A stretch of 64,000 bases of DNA from Diabrotica undecimpunctata (Eukaryota; Arthropoda; Insecta; Coleoptera; Chrysomelidae). Below the pieces are notes generated by a model, which searched no databases, was not told the origin of the DNA, and was given only the letters and a program-made list of their open reading frames with translations. The translations under genes and the position numbers were made by a program. The stretch covers positions 74,712,141-74,776,140 of the forward strand of contig NC_092806.1 of NCBI RefSeq assembly GCF_040954645.1. The letters run 5' to 3'. Below are positions 11,293 to 21,555 of the stretch, piece after piece (within the stretch, counting starts at the first letter, position 1; each line of letters opens with the position of its first letter).

Positions 11293-12431
11293 TAAGACAA
11301 ATTCTAGAGAAAACACTGGAATACGGTGTAGACACGCACCACATATTTATAGACTACAAGGCAGCCTACGACTCTGTAAATAGAAGAGAATTGTTTAGAG
11401 CAATGATAGACCTAGGAGTACCAAATCAGTTGGTAAGTTTAACCAAACTAACCCTTGAAAAAGTTGAATGCAAAGTACGAATCCAGGGGAAACTCTCTGA
11501 ACCTTTTAAAACAAATAACGGGCTACGTCAGGGAGACCCACTCTCCTGTATACTATTCAATCTAGCTCTGGAAAAAGTAATACGTACGTCACAAATCACA
11601 ACTACCGGTTCAATATATAACAAATCTGTGCAAATCTTAGCATATGCTGATGATATCAATATTGTTGGGAGAACGGAAAACGCAGCACGAGAGGCGTACG
11701 TAGCATTAAAGGAAGCGGCTACAAAAATGGGTTTAATAATAAACACCAACAAAACAAAATACATGAAAATAGGTACACAACCACAAACACTACGGCCACT
11801 TGTTATAGAAAATGACGTCATCGAAGCAGTTAACGAATTTGTATACCTGGGAACGCTCGTCAATACTGAAAATGACACTACCGCAGAGATAAACCGCAGA
11901 ATTTGCACGGCTAATAGATGCTATTTTGGGCTTAATCTCCTTTTTAAATCTACAGTTATATCAAGAAATACAAAAGTAAAACTCTACAAAACAATAATAC
12001 GCCCAGTCCTAACATATGGTTCAGAAACCTGGACTTTAACAAAAAGCAATGAAAACATGTTAGGATGTTTCGAAAGAAAAATACTAAGGCGCATCTATGG
12101 AGCGGTAAATGAAAATGGTGTCTGGAGAAGACGATACAACTTCGAACTCTATAGGATATACCAGGAACCAGATATCTTAAAACACATAAAGATAGGACGT
12201 CTGAGGTGGGTAGGCCATGTAATGCGGATGGAGCAAACCGACCCAGCTAGAAAAACGCTCCTTGATAGACCTATTGGTCAAAGAAGAAGAGGAAGACCCA
12301 GAACAAGATTCCTAGATAACATAGACCAAGATATGAGAAATATGGAAATACGTGCTTGGCGGAGGAAGGCGATGGATAGGGACGACTGGAGAAAAATTCT
12401 TGGGGAGGCTAGGACCCACACAGGGTTGTAA
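11293..12431 (+). CDS. LINE B RT fragment, intact from palm to stop
   Basis: Open without interruption from the truncated 5' end to TAA at 12429-12431 (about 378 codons; first internal ATG at 11391). Motifs in order: FIDYKAAYDSVNR (motif A with catalytic Asp), NGLRQGDPLSCILFNLALE (motif B), ILAYADDINIVGR (catalytic YADD), FVYLGTLVNTEND (thumb), IIRPVLTYGSETWTL, GRLRWVGHVMRME and the C-terminal RRGRPRTRF then EARTHTGL. No endonuclease or RT N-terminus is present, so it cannot be autonomous. The lack of stops indicates recent insertion. It is related to the LINE E protein at 21611-22705. Confidence 0.93.
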
Positions 12432-12447
12432 AGCCAAAAATGATGAT
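11293..12447 (+). mobile_element. LINE B, 5'-truncated insertion inside LINE A
   Basis: An insertion of 1155 bp with a perfect 12-bp TSD. It starts inside RT domain coding sequence and ends with a short 3' UTR (GGGTTGTAAAGCCA) and a TGATGAT tail. The 3' end closely resembles that of LINE E (minus strand, 21554-21580: GGGTTGTAGCGCCA plus an AGAAGAAG tail), so B and E belong to one family or to sister families. It is the youngest insertion of the three nested elements. Confidence 0.9.
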
Positions 12448-12459
12448 GAGAACCAGCCC
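12448..12459. repeat. Right copy of 12-bp TSD of LINE B insertion
   Basis: GAGAACCAGCCC, identical to 11281-11292, follows directly after the TGATGAT tail of LINE B. Confidence 0.92.
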
Positions 12460-13707
12460 CCAATACCTACGGAAACAGGACCACCTATACTAGTGGCAGA
12501 AATAAGAGCAGCCATAATATCACTAAAAGAAGGTAGAGCTCCAGGACCAGACGGAGTACAATCTGAATTTCTTAAACTTCTTGATGATGAATCTTTAAGA
12601 GTACTATGTAAAATCTTCAATAATATCTATGACACAGGCAATATCCCAAAAGATTGGCTACTTTCAGAATTTATTACCTTACCAAAGAAACAGGGAGCAA
12701 AAAAGTGCGGAGAATATAGGCTAATAAGTCTAATGAGCCATACATTAAAACTTTTTCTTAAAATTATACATCGTAGAATATACAAGCTATGCGAAGACAG
12801 AATACAAGACACACAGTTTGGATTCATGAAGGGCGTAGGTACAAGAGATGCACTGTTTAGTCTACAAGTATTATTTCAAAGATGCAGAGATATGACTTGC
12901 GATATTTACACCTGCTTTGTGGACTACCAAAAAGCATTTGATACAGTTCAACACCAAAAAATGATGGATATTCTAACAAAAGCCCAAATGGATGATAAAG
13001 ATCGGCGTATAATACAAAATTTATACTGGAACCAATCAGCCACAATAAGAACGAATTTTGGGGGTGAACCAACGGAAATGATCCAGATTCTACGAGGCGT
13101 TAGACAAGGTTGTATACTTTCACCTATATTATTTAATCTATATTCAGAGGAAATATTTAGTGAAGCCTTGGAAAAATGCGAACATGGAATACTTCTAAAT
13201 GGAGAACGCCTAAACAACATCCGTTATGCAGACGACACCGTTATTTTTGCAGACAGTTTGAACAGTTTACAGCAACTGATAAACAAAGTAAATGAAGTAA
13301 GTAAAAGATTTGGACTTCAAGTAAATATAACAAAAACTAAATTTATGATCATCAGCAAAAATAAAGTTAGAGACGCTCAACTACTTATCAATAATACACC
13401 AGTGGACCGAGTAAAACAGTATAACTATCTTGGAACAACAGTAAATGAACAATGGGATCACTCACAGGAAATAAAATGTAGAATAGAGAAGGCTAGGAGT
13501 GCATTCAATAACATGGCCAAACTCTTTAAAAGCCACAATCTTAATCTGGAGATAAAAGTAAGGCTCCTACGATGTTATATCTTCTCAATATTGTATTACG
13601 GAGTTGAATCCTGGACACTAACTGAAGCAATGGAGAAAAAACTTGAAGCCTTCGAGATGTGGCTATACAGGCGAATTCTAAGGATATGGGCAAAGAAAGA
13701 GAGGTGA
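12460..13707 (+). pseudogene. LINE A copy 1, RT core (open until internal deletion)
   Basis: Continuous reading of about 415 codons. The longer ORF starting at 12352 includes the out-of-frame tail of LINE B, so its N-terminus is artificial. Motifs: GRAPGPDGVQSEFLKLL (RT motif 0), FVDYQKAFDTVQHQ (motif A), LRGVRQGCILSPILFNLY (motif B), NNIRYADDTVIF (catalytic YADD), YNYLGTTVNEQWD (thumb), YYGVESWTLTEA and LYRRILRI. After RILRIW the frame ends at a stop at 13705-13707. Comparison with 60304-60642 shows that about 40-50 bases encoding the stretch after RILRISW were deleted here, which shifts the frame. Confidence 0.88.
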
Positions 13708-13952
13708 TGTATACCATTAAAAGGAGAAAGTTGGAATATCTCGGACATATAATGAGAAACAGCACTAAATACAGATTACTGAAGGTAATCCTACAGGGTA
13801 AAGTATTCGGAAAGCGAGGAATTGGGAGAAGGAGAATATCATGGTTGAAGAACCTGAGGAAATGGTTCTCCACAACAACAACGAATCTATTTAAAGCATC
13901 AGTCAATAAAATAATTATAGCCAGAATGATTGCCAATATTCGGAACGAATAG
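13708..13952 (+). pseudogene. LINE A copy 1, C-terminal tail in shifted frame
   Basis: Continues the protein after the deletion in another frame: YTIKRRKLEYLGHIMRN, LKVILQGKVFGKRG, GRRRISWLKNLRKWF, then VNKIIIARMIANIRNE and a stop. The same order is found at 60400-60642. The role of this basic tail in such LINEs is presumably nucleic-acid binding (inference). Confidence 0.85.
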
Positions 13953-13974
13953 GCACTGAAAGAAGAAGAAGAAT

Positions 13975-13983
13975 TTCTTCCAA
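13975..13983. repeat. Right copy of 9-bp TSD of LINE A insertion
   Basis: TTCTTCCAA, matching 11130-11138, directly follows the AGAAGAAGAAGAA tail of LINE A. Confidence 0.85.
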
Positions 13984-15480
13984 AAGTAGATTTTGTTGAC
14001 TTTCCCCAATAAACATGTATTCAGTTTTGTTGATATTTACTTCTAGCCCCCATAGTTCGTATTCTTCGATAAGTTTACGGGTCATATATTCGAGGTCTTC
14101 ATAGCCTTAAGCCATCACTATCTGGTCGTCTGTAAAACTCAATGTGTACAATATTGCGTTGTTTAGAGGAATTCCCATGTTTCTTCCTTTTCTTTTCCAT
14201 GTCTTCATCGCTCGATCCGAGTAGATCTAAAACAAAGTAGGAAACACGCAGCATCCTTGTTTGAATCCTTTACTGATAGTGAAACTCTTGGATACCTCCT
14301 GACCTTTCTTTATTTTACTCGTGTTGTTCTTGTAGAGATCTTGAACAGCCTTTATTTAGGTTACACTAATATTTGTTTTTTCGAGAGTTTCCCAGAGTTT
14401 TTGTTGTGGCACACTATCATAAGCTTTTTTAAGGTCTACGTAGAGGAGATGTATTGGTTGATTTCGTGCTACTTTTTTTTCGATTAGCTGGGTAACAGTA
14501 AACAGATGGTCAATAGTTGATCTACCTGCTCTAAAGCCGGCCTGTTCTTCGGGCTCCATACCACAGAATTCATCTTCCATTCCCTTTTTGATGAGTTTCC
14601 CGTAAACTCTCGAGATGGTGCTAAGGACTGCGATTCCTCGATAATTGTGACATACATCTTCACTTCCCTTCTTATGTATTGTCGTGAGAAACGATGTCCT
14701 CCACTCCTCCGGTATACTCTCTCCGTTAAAAGATTTTTGGTAAAGGCTGGCTAGCTGCTAATATAATTTGCTTGTACCTTACTTGAGTAGCTCAGGTGGG
14801 ATATTGCCAGGGCCTGCTAATTTTCTATTTTATAATAATTGGCATACTCATGCTACTTGTTTGTCGTCAATCCTAATTGGGGAAGCTATTGTATGTACTT
14901 GCAACTCTGATTGTGTTTGAGGTGTTTGCAAATATTCTGCCCTTTCTTCCGCCAGTAGATTTGCGAAGTATTCGCCCCATTTATCTAGGCTGATTGGTGA
15001 GATAATGTCTTTAGTCTTATTTTGTCAAAGAGAAAGTATTTTCCAGCGTTCGATGCTTCTGCTACCCACAAGTAAGTGTTTATTCTGGAGCAATTTTTTT
15101 ACCAGCTTTCCTTTTTCTTCTTAGTTATCGCACCTCGTACGTTTTTTGGGCTGTTCGATATTCATATTTATTATGATCAGTATTTATATTTAAGTATTTG
15201 TGGTATTTATCTCGTTTAATCTTTTTTTTTCTTTATCTTCATTTTTAATCTTCATCCCACAAATATGGCTTCCTTTGTTCGGTTTTTTCATATTTACTCA
15301 GGGCTTCTTCTGTTGTACTCTTGAGACATTATTTTATGTAATTGTAATGGTGCTCAACACTATCAAAGTTTTTTTGTAAGAGCTTTTCATCGAGTCGATT
15401 TTTGTACAGTGCCTTTGTGCTTTCATGGTTGAGGCTATCCAATTTGCATTTGATTTCTATTGTTTTTTGTTCTTGTTTTG
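13984..15480 (-). pseudogene. LINE C, 5' half: endonuclease-RT linker and RT palm
   Basis: Minus-strand text in order from 15480: a linker with KALYKNRLDEKLLQKNFDSV near 15380 and KYEKTEQRKPYLWDED near 15260-15310; KLAGPGNIPPELLK near 14780-14825 (RT motif 0); EEQAGFRAGRSTIDHLFTV near 14505-14555; LLYVDLKKAYDSVPQQKL near 14400-14450 (motif A); a damaged motif B region KGFKQGCCVFPTLF near 14220-14260; LSFTDDQIVMA near 14110-14140 (catalytic box FTDD); and NKTEYMFIGESQQN to 13984. Only a few stops and frameshifts occur. The protein then resumes at 11138. Confidence 0.82.
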
Positions 15481-15489
15481 CAACTTACT

Positions 15490-16250
15490 TAAATATTGCA
15501 GTCATACTTACATCAGCGAACATTTAGATTAAAAATGGAAAACGAGTACTCTAAGTTAAGACCAATAAACGCAGGGGTTCCGCAAGGTAGCGTTCTCGGA
15601 CCAGTACTATACCTTTTGTATAATTCTGACACTCCGGAGAGAGAAAATATTTAACTAGTCACATTTGCTGATGATACAGCGGTCCTGACAATACGAACAA
15701 CTACATATAGAAGAATCTACGGTTGACCTACAAAATATAATTAATGTCATAAAACGCTGGTCCAAACAATGGCTTATAAAGTTTAATGAACAAAAATCAG
15801 TTCATATTAACTTCTTCAAATGAACTTTACTAATAATAATTATTTTTTAATCAATAATCTTTCACCTCAACTTTCAATCCTTGGTCTAAAATTATGGGGC
15901 TGTACAAAAAAAACAATTTTAGAAATTTAAAAACGCTCCAGAACGGAATACTAAGGAATATTGTAGGTGCTTCTTGGTATGTTTGGATGACGATTTACGT
16001 AGAGACCTTATAAATCGAATCTATTCCAAATTAAATTAATAAAGTCTCTAGGGGACGTGAAGAGAGGTTCAATAAGCATCCCAATCATGAAGTACTTCAG
16101 CTTGTTTTCAACCAACCCCAGATGCAAAGGGTTAAGAGGACTAAACCGCTAAAGCTTTTGTAATCCGTGAAGTTATGCAAGGCTTAGTTAGTGTTATGCG
16201 TCGTAGCCACAACAAGAACGTGAGCAGTTAGTAAAAAGCTAGTATACAAA
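15490..16250 (+). pseudogene. Jockey-clade LINE RT 3' fragment
   Basis: Plus-strand reading gives NAGVPQGSVLGPVLYLLY near 15565-15620 (RT motif B), LVTFADDTAVL near 15655-15690 (catalytic FADD), VIKRWSKQWLIKFNEQKS near 15745-15800 (thumb start) and, after several stops, a C-terminal arginine-rich end near 16090-16160. The motif wording is typical of Jockey-clade polymerases. The part upstream of motif B is missing. It could be the far end of the Jockey-like element at 7640-9250, split by LINE C and D, but no overlapping sequence proves it. Confidence 0.7.
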
Positions 16251-17524
16251 CAATCTTAGGAAAATTGGGTTAAAGGAAAAATAAATGCTGATTAATCTTG
16301 TAGATTGGGTATATTCTTATTGTTTAAAATAAAAAAACTTTAAAAAATTAATAAAACATAAGATCTCAAAAATTATAAAATAGACAGGAAATATTTAACC
16401 AGGTTTATTTTGATTAATTATTAATTTTTGAATATTTAATTTTCTATCTGCGTTTTTATTTATGCAAAATATTAAAATATTCATTATTTTAATTTAAAAT
16501 TAAAAGTAAGGTTTAAAGATTAAAAGGCGCATACATTTTTTAACATAATAGTTTTTTATAATAAGTTTTGTTAACTAAAAACTATTTATTAAAAATTTAT
16601 TTTAGTTTACATTAACTAAGTATTTGAAACCTGGTATTTTACCATTGAATTATCGAAAGCACAATATTTTTCCTCGAAGATTACATAAAATTAAATAGGC
16701 TAATATGGCATCTAGTTCATTGAGTCCAACATTTAAAATATGCATATATTAGTTTTGATTTTTTTTTTATTAAAGCTGTGCAACCTTAGTAAAATTACTC
16801 TTAATAGTTGGTTTTAACAATTTTTAATTCTATATTTTTGTGTCTTTATCTTTATTTTGTACCAATACGCCCTAACTTCTGAATTTTTAAATTTTATTGT
16901 GTATTATTCAATGCTTAATAATAGCCTAGAAGTGCTTTCGAAGTAGTTCTTTTCAATAACTGCAAAAACTGCTAAATGCTTCAGTACATGTGTAATCGAT
17001 TATACAAATAGGTGTTCACATAATGATGCATGGCACAGTGTAGGCTGAAGAAACAGTTACTATGGACGTGTAAAGAAAATGCGAAGAATAGATAAAGGAG
17101 ATTCGGCGATCATACACTGGCAAAATTACCAGGGTTGAGGTCGAATCGTGCGTGGCAGAAATATTGATCCGGAGGGAGAGATTGACGATGGAAATAATAT
17201 CGTGTCTAGTAAAGGAAAGGGCTAAGAGCGGAAAGTTCTGCTTTGACAACAGATGTACTTTTTTCGGGCAACACTGCCAAATACATACAAAATGCCTCTT
17301 TAATTTGACAACCGTCTGCAAAATTTGACGGTCACAGACCTTCAACTGCTTTCCGAAGATACGTAGCATAAGCAGTATATCACCATTTTCTTTGAACAAT
17401 ACTTTTGCTTTTTCATAGAGATATAGGTACTCTTCTACATCATGGAGCAAGTCTCGCTGTGCTTGCAATATATTGATTTAAAAGATGTTAAAGAACATGA
17501 AGTTATGGAGATATGACTAGAGTG
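16251..17524. other. AT-rich interval, no supported gene
   Basis: The minus ORF at 17016-17468 (150 codons) has no recognisable domain and a composition like random translation, so it is not called. The stretch just before the hAT fragment (about 17100-17500) may be decayed hAT sequence. Confidence 0.5.
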
Positions 17525-17807
17525 TATTCCAAGTGTGGAAAGCGGTATTGACTCTCACCTACCTTACCTGAAATCAGTTTTCAATTGCTCAGATAAGTGC
17601 GATCAAAAACTATATCCAAATATTTACACATACTTGTTGGCTGTCATACTTGTTTACAGTGCTACCCCAGAACAGATTTTATCCAGCCGAAGAAGACTTA
17701 AAACCTACTTGTGCGAAACAACGAGGGAAAATATTGTGAACGGCATGGCTCTCATGCACATTCAATATGGGATAGAAACTGATGCGAATAAAGTGGTGGA
17801 AATATAA
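17525..17807 (+). pseudogene. hAT transposase C-terminal dimerisation domain fragment
   Basis: A 90-codon frame with KLYPNIYTYLLAVILVYSAT, EQILSSRRRLKTYLCETT and NGMALMHIQYGIETD. This matches the hAT dimerisation domain pattern (PNI...LP.STA.AERSFS.LRRLKTYLR.TM...RL.GLALL.IH) seen in ZMYM1-like transposases. The usual AERSFS block is altered to PEQILSS. The DDE catalytic part is not recognisable upstream. It ends with a stop at 17805-17807. Confidence 0.75.
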
Positions 17808-18232
17808 TTCTGTACTACATACCTATGTATAACAGAACGTTATTTTTTCATTTAGCCTATACACTCCCACTTCTACTATTACAGAAATTAACTTAGCTTT
17901 CAACATCCTCTTTGGAGCTTCCGAGGTCTCAGTCTCCCGAGACCCCAGGCACTACTACACTGATCACTTGTCAAAGCATTACTGGTGCTGGGTGCTGGGA
18001 ATAAAGGAAGGGTCATTTATACCGTCGATGATGACGTGGCTTGGATGGAGGTTGGCGTCGGGATTGGGGCGAACATTTCTGACAGTAGGATTTTAGTTAA
18101 CTGGTGGAGCGGATGGTATTTTCTTTATGAGAGGTCTCCAAGTCGAAGGCAACCGTATGCCGTCATCTCTTTTAATAAGACAATTTGGCCCTTTTTTCTA
18201 TTTCTATGACTTCAATCAAAAGGAATCGGGAG
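17808..18232. other. Relatively GC-rich stretch without recognisable gene
   Basis: The ORF at 17985-18209 shows no domain and is not called. Base composition is less AT-rich than the neighbouring DNA. Its origin is unknown. Confidence 0.5.
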
Positions 18233-18318
18233 GAATAAAGACAAGATTTACCCCCTAACCAAAACTTTCATCTCTTGCCCGATCAATTAAAGACAACATT
18301 AAAATGAACAACACGGAG

Positions 18319-18390
<72 letters not shown>

Positions 18391-18474
18391 CTCCGTGTTG
18401 TTCATTTTAATGTTGTCTTTAATTGATCGGGCAAGAGATGAAAGTTTTGGTTAGGGGGTAAATCTTGTTTTTAT

Positions 18475-18476
<2 letters not shown>
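18233..18476. repeat. 88-bp inverted repeat with a (TA)n loop
   Basis: The left arm 18233-18320 and right arm 18389-18476 are reverse complements with a single mismatch, separated by 68 bp of pure (AT)n. The arms are unique-looking sequence (for example GATCGGGCAAGAGATGAAAG in the right arm). A second (TA)n run begins three bases after the right arm. Confidence 0.95.

Positions 18477-18478
<2 letters not shown>

Positions 18479-18515
<37 letters not shown>
18479..18515. repeat. (TA)n microsatellite
   Basis: An uninterrupted TA dinucleotide run directly following the 88-bp inverted repeat. Confidence 0.97.
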
Positions 18516-18519
<4 letters not shown>

Positions 18520-19919
18520 ATGATATGTAAAATCGAGAAAAATATTGGTTTGTTTAAAAATATTTCAAAGTTCAAAAACATTAAAATAATTCAGATAAGT
18601 AGGATAATATCCAACAAACATTTCGGAGAAGGAAAGTTATTAAATCCTTGAATTACCTGTACCAAACAAAATGTAAGCTTTACATCAATCATTTCTTTGT
18701 TAAACTTGAGTGACCCGCATAAGTTTAAGTGAAAAAAAAGACAAATTGAAACGGGTTTTTACAAATGCATTAGTGCAGTGATTAAAGACAATAGAAGATA
18801 TTTTAGAAAGAGGTTTTTGTTAGTTTTAAGATTTATAGAAAAATATTATTTGTAAATAAGTTTTAGGAAATTTATAATTATAGGTAAAAATTTGTTTGTT
18901 ATCGAAATGAAGAAATGGGGGAATTGTGACGAGTTGTGATTGGCGGAGATTGAAAAAGGTGGGATAAGTGTGTGGGAGAAAGTTTAGCGAGATTGAGGAG
19001 AGAGAAAAGATAGCAGTCAGTTGGTTTTCCAAATCTGTAAGAGGAACAAGGATTGTTCTCTGGCGGTTCCTGAGAGGTAGCAAGCAGTAGTGTTGAATGT
19101 TAGTGAGTTTTTGTGGAGTTAGTGTATCTGACAGAAGCTGGAGCAGCAAAATATTGTAAGTCATATTTTCCTACTTATATTCCAAGAGTCACTGTTCAGG
19201 CCAACGAGAGATTCAGTTTATCGTAAAGAGAAGATATTCCAAGAGTCATTTTTCACTCGTGCCAACGAGAGATTCAGTTTATCGAGAGGAGAAAGGCTAT
19301 CATAATTTGAATGATTTGTGCTTTTGAAGGAGATCATTAAAGACGATATACTTGCAACAATCTGTTGTACGATTGCTGATTACATAGGGAGCGGTTGAGA
19401 GGAGATAATATAGTCTACAAGGAACAAGGATTTGGACCACTCATCATCAGAGAGAGATATTTTGTTTCTGCAAGTTTTTTTTCTTTTATTGATAACACAA
19501 TTTTTACACGTAATTTAGAAAGGATATAAATATTTTGATTAGGAGAGTTAGAATAGTTTGGATTTTGAGTTTTCAATTAATATTGTTTGTACCATTAATT
19601 TTGATTGTTCACGTACGGAGAACAAAATTTTGAGAATCCTTATATGAGATTTGTTTATTGAAAACTTTTGAGTGTGAATTATTTCATTAATTTTTTTTTC
19701 AATATATAGTGTTAGATCATATGTGTTTTTTATTATTCCGGTATTCTCTGGACCTTACCTTTCACATGTAATAGCATAGATATTGAAGCACGAATTTTAA
19801 CCCTGAGATAAAAGAATTAAAAATTGTGATAGAGTCATAATCACATCATTGAAATAATTTTAATTAATCAAAAATTAATTAGCTAATTATTCCTTGGCGC
19901 ACCAAGACTTTAAATATCG

Positions 19920-19922
<3 letters not shown>
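18516..19922. other. Non-coding stretch, possible LTR-like or satellite-derived DNA
   Basis: No protein similarity was seen. Two near-copies of a segment (ATTCCAAGAGTCA, then GCCAACGAGAGATTCAGTTT) start near 19179 and 19237. The segment begins TGTTATGATATG and is purine-rich on the plus strand in the middle. An LTR is conceivable, but no partner copy, primer-binding site or polypurine tract was identified. Confidence 0.4.

Positions 19923-20007
<85 letters not shown>
19923..20007. repeat. (TA)n microsatellite, left flank of Tc1 element
   Basis: A pure AT dinucleotide tract running directly into the Tc1 terminal repeat at 20008. Confidence 0.97.
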
Positions 20008-20012
<5 letters not shown>

Positions 20013-21457
20013 AAAAGTTTGGAATACGTACAAATAATATATCTACGCCTATAGTGATTTTAAAACTGTTATTAATATTCATTCTAGAGCGTTTTTAAAT
20101 GAAAATGATGAACAATTTGAATCGTTTTTGTATGATTTTGATCACATTCTGATACACATACGCTCATTGGCGTATTTACACATTTTTTCGGTTTTTGTTT
20201 AAATTTGAATTGATCCGTTTAAAAATGCCTAGAGCCTAGAAAATTGACATACCTAGAGTAATTTTTTTGTTACAACAGGGTTTTAGTCAAAGTTATAACG
20301 CGAATATTGTTGATGCTACTCAGAGTGCTGTATCGAAAATTAAAAAAAAATCCAAATGACGTTAGGGACCGTCCCAAAAGTGGTAGAACTTGATGTAAAA
20401 CAGCAGCATAAGACCGGCAAATACCATTGATAGCTCGTAGAAATCGTCTGAAATCTACAAGTGGTATATCCAGAGAAATTTCTAGGCTTCAAGGACTGAA
20501 TATTTCACGGCAAACAATAACACGCAGACTAAATGCAGCAAATTTATATCGTAGAAGACCGCTACGTATTCCTAAACTAACCTACCAACACAAAATAGTA
20601 AGGCTGCAATGGGCTAGAGAAATGGTGGATCATGGTCCTAACTGGAATAACGTGATTTTTTTTGATGAGTCAAAAATTGGCTTGGTATATGATTCGCGAA
20701 CAACACTGGTTTGGAGGGACCCTGGACGACAAACCTGACTAGAAACAGCCCAACCGCGTGTCTTATTTGAAGGTGGCAGTATTATGGTTTGGGGTGGTAT
20801 TATTAGTGGTACACGGACGCCACTGCTGGTTCTATAGAGAAGAGTCACTAGTGCTGTGTACATCGAGAAAGTTTTAAATCCTATCGTACGTCTATTGAGG
20901 GGGACAGTAGGTAATGAATTTGTGTTTATGCATGACAACGCACCTCCTCATCGAACAGCAGCAGTACAAAATTTTCTGGAAGAAGAAGAAATATCTACAT
21001 TACAAAGGTCCTCGAATTCCCCCGACATGAACGTTATTGAACATGCTTGAGACATTCTCAAAACACGCATCAAGAAGCAAAACAATCCCTCTATTACACT
21101 TCTAGAACTAAAAGATGCTGCCCGTGAAGAATGGGAGAGAATTCCGCAAGCCCAGCTCGACCAGTTAATCGGCAGCATGCCAAATCGCCTACAGGCATGC
21201 ATACAGGCCAATTGAGGAATTACTAATTATTAGTTGTACTAAAAACTATTTTTTTCTATACTTTTAAATGTAAGTTGTACATTGTAAGTTTTTCACTCCA
21301 AGAGAATAAATAATTTTTTTGCATATCGTTTATCTCGTTTTGAGATATATTTAGTATTGTTGAGAATTGAAACAAAATGATGTTTAATTATTCAGAAGAG
21401 TTTATATATAAAAATCAATAAAAAGATGAAATATTCCAATATTCCAAACTTTTGGAC

Positions 21458-21458
<1 letters not shown>
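20008..21458 (+). mobile_element. Tc1-group DNA transposon inserted in a (TA)n tract
   Basis: TIRs of at least 19 bp: TGTCCAAAAGTTTGGAATA at 20008-20026 and its exact reverse complement at 21440-21458. Length is 1451 bp, normal for Tc1 elements. The flanks are TA dinucleotide repeats on both sides, consistent with TA target duplication. Because the target itself was (TA)n, the TSD cannot be distinguished from the microsatellite. Confidence 0.92.
20225..21215 (+). pseudogene. Tc1 (DD34E) transposase, inactivated
   Basis: Read from ATG near 20225 with frameshifts and stops. HTH region: a damaged N-terminal helix block near 20250-20400 (QGFSQSYNANIVD), then STSGISREISRLQGLNISRQ (20460-20520). 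DDE core: VIFFDESKIG near 20655 (first Asp), a GGSIMVWGGIISGT block near 20775, FVFMHDNAPPHRTA near 20930 (second Asp) and SPDMNVIEHA near 21020-21050 (Glu), followed by a stop in place of the usual Trp. There are 34 residues between the second Asp and the Glu, which defines DD34E. The C-terminal QLDQLIGSMPNRLQACIQA ends at 21213. At least four stops or frameshifts are present. Confidence 0.92.

Positions 21459-21463
<5 letters not shown>

Positions 21464-21553
<90 letters not shown>
21464..21553. repeat. (TA)n microsatellite between Tc1 element and LINE E
   Basis: An AT tract with a single interruption (GTATAT). It forms the right flank of the Tc1 element and abuts the AGAAGA 3' tail of LINE E. 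Confidence 0.97.

Positions 21554-21555
<2 letters not shown>

Larger units (their letters stand above)
11139..13974 (+). mobile_element. LINE A copy 1, inserted in LINE C and itself carrying LINE B
   Basis: A 5'-truncated non-LTR retrotransposon with a 9-bp TSD (11130-11138 and 13975-13983) and a 3' tail of AGA/AAG triplets (about 13958-13973). Its own sequence is 11139-11292 plus 12460-13974, since 11293-12459 is LINE B with the second TSD copy. Other members of the family are at 59508-60658, decayed at 6880-7610 and 40500-41115. All have the same domain order and the conserved tail GRRRISWLKNLRKWF. Confidence 0.88.

Noticed and set aside
12352..12459. N-terminal extension of the 451-codon ORF at 12352-13707
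   Set aside because: This part is the LINE B tail read out of frame. LINE A coding starts after the TSD at 12460.
17016..17468. 150-codon minus-strand ORF upstream of the hAT fragment
   Set aside because: No domain, motif or family resemblance. Composition is like random translation.
17985..18209. 74-codon plus-strand ORF in a less AT-rich stretch
   Set aside because: No recognisable domain and no start or splice context. Left as unannotated sequence.
18516..19922. Possible solo LTR (TGTTATGATATG start, purine-rich middle)
   Set aside because: No second copy, no clear CA end, no TSD and no primer-binding site could be shown. Reported only as an uncharacterised interval.
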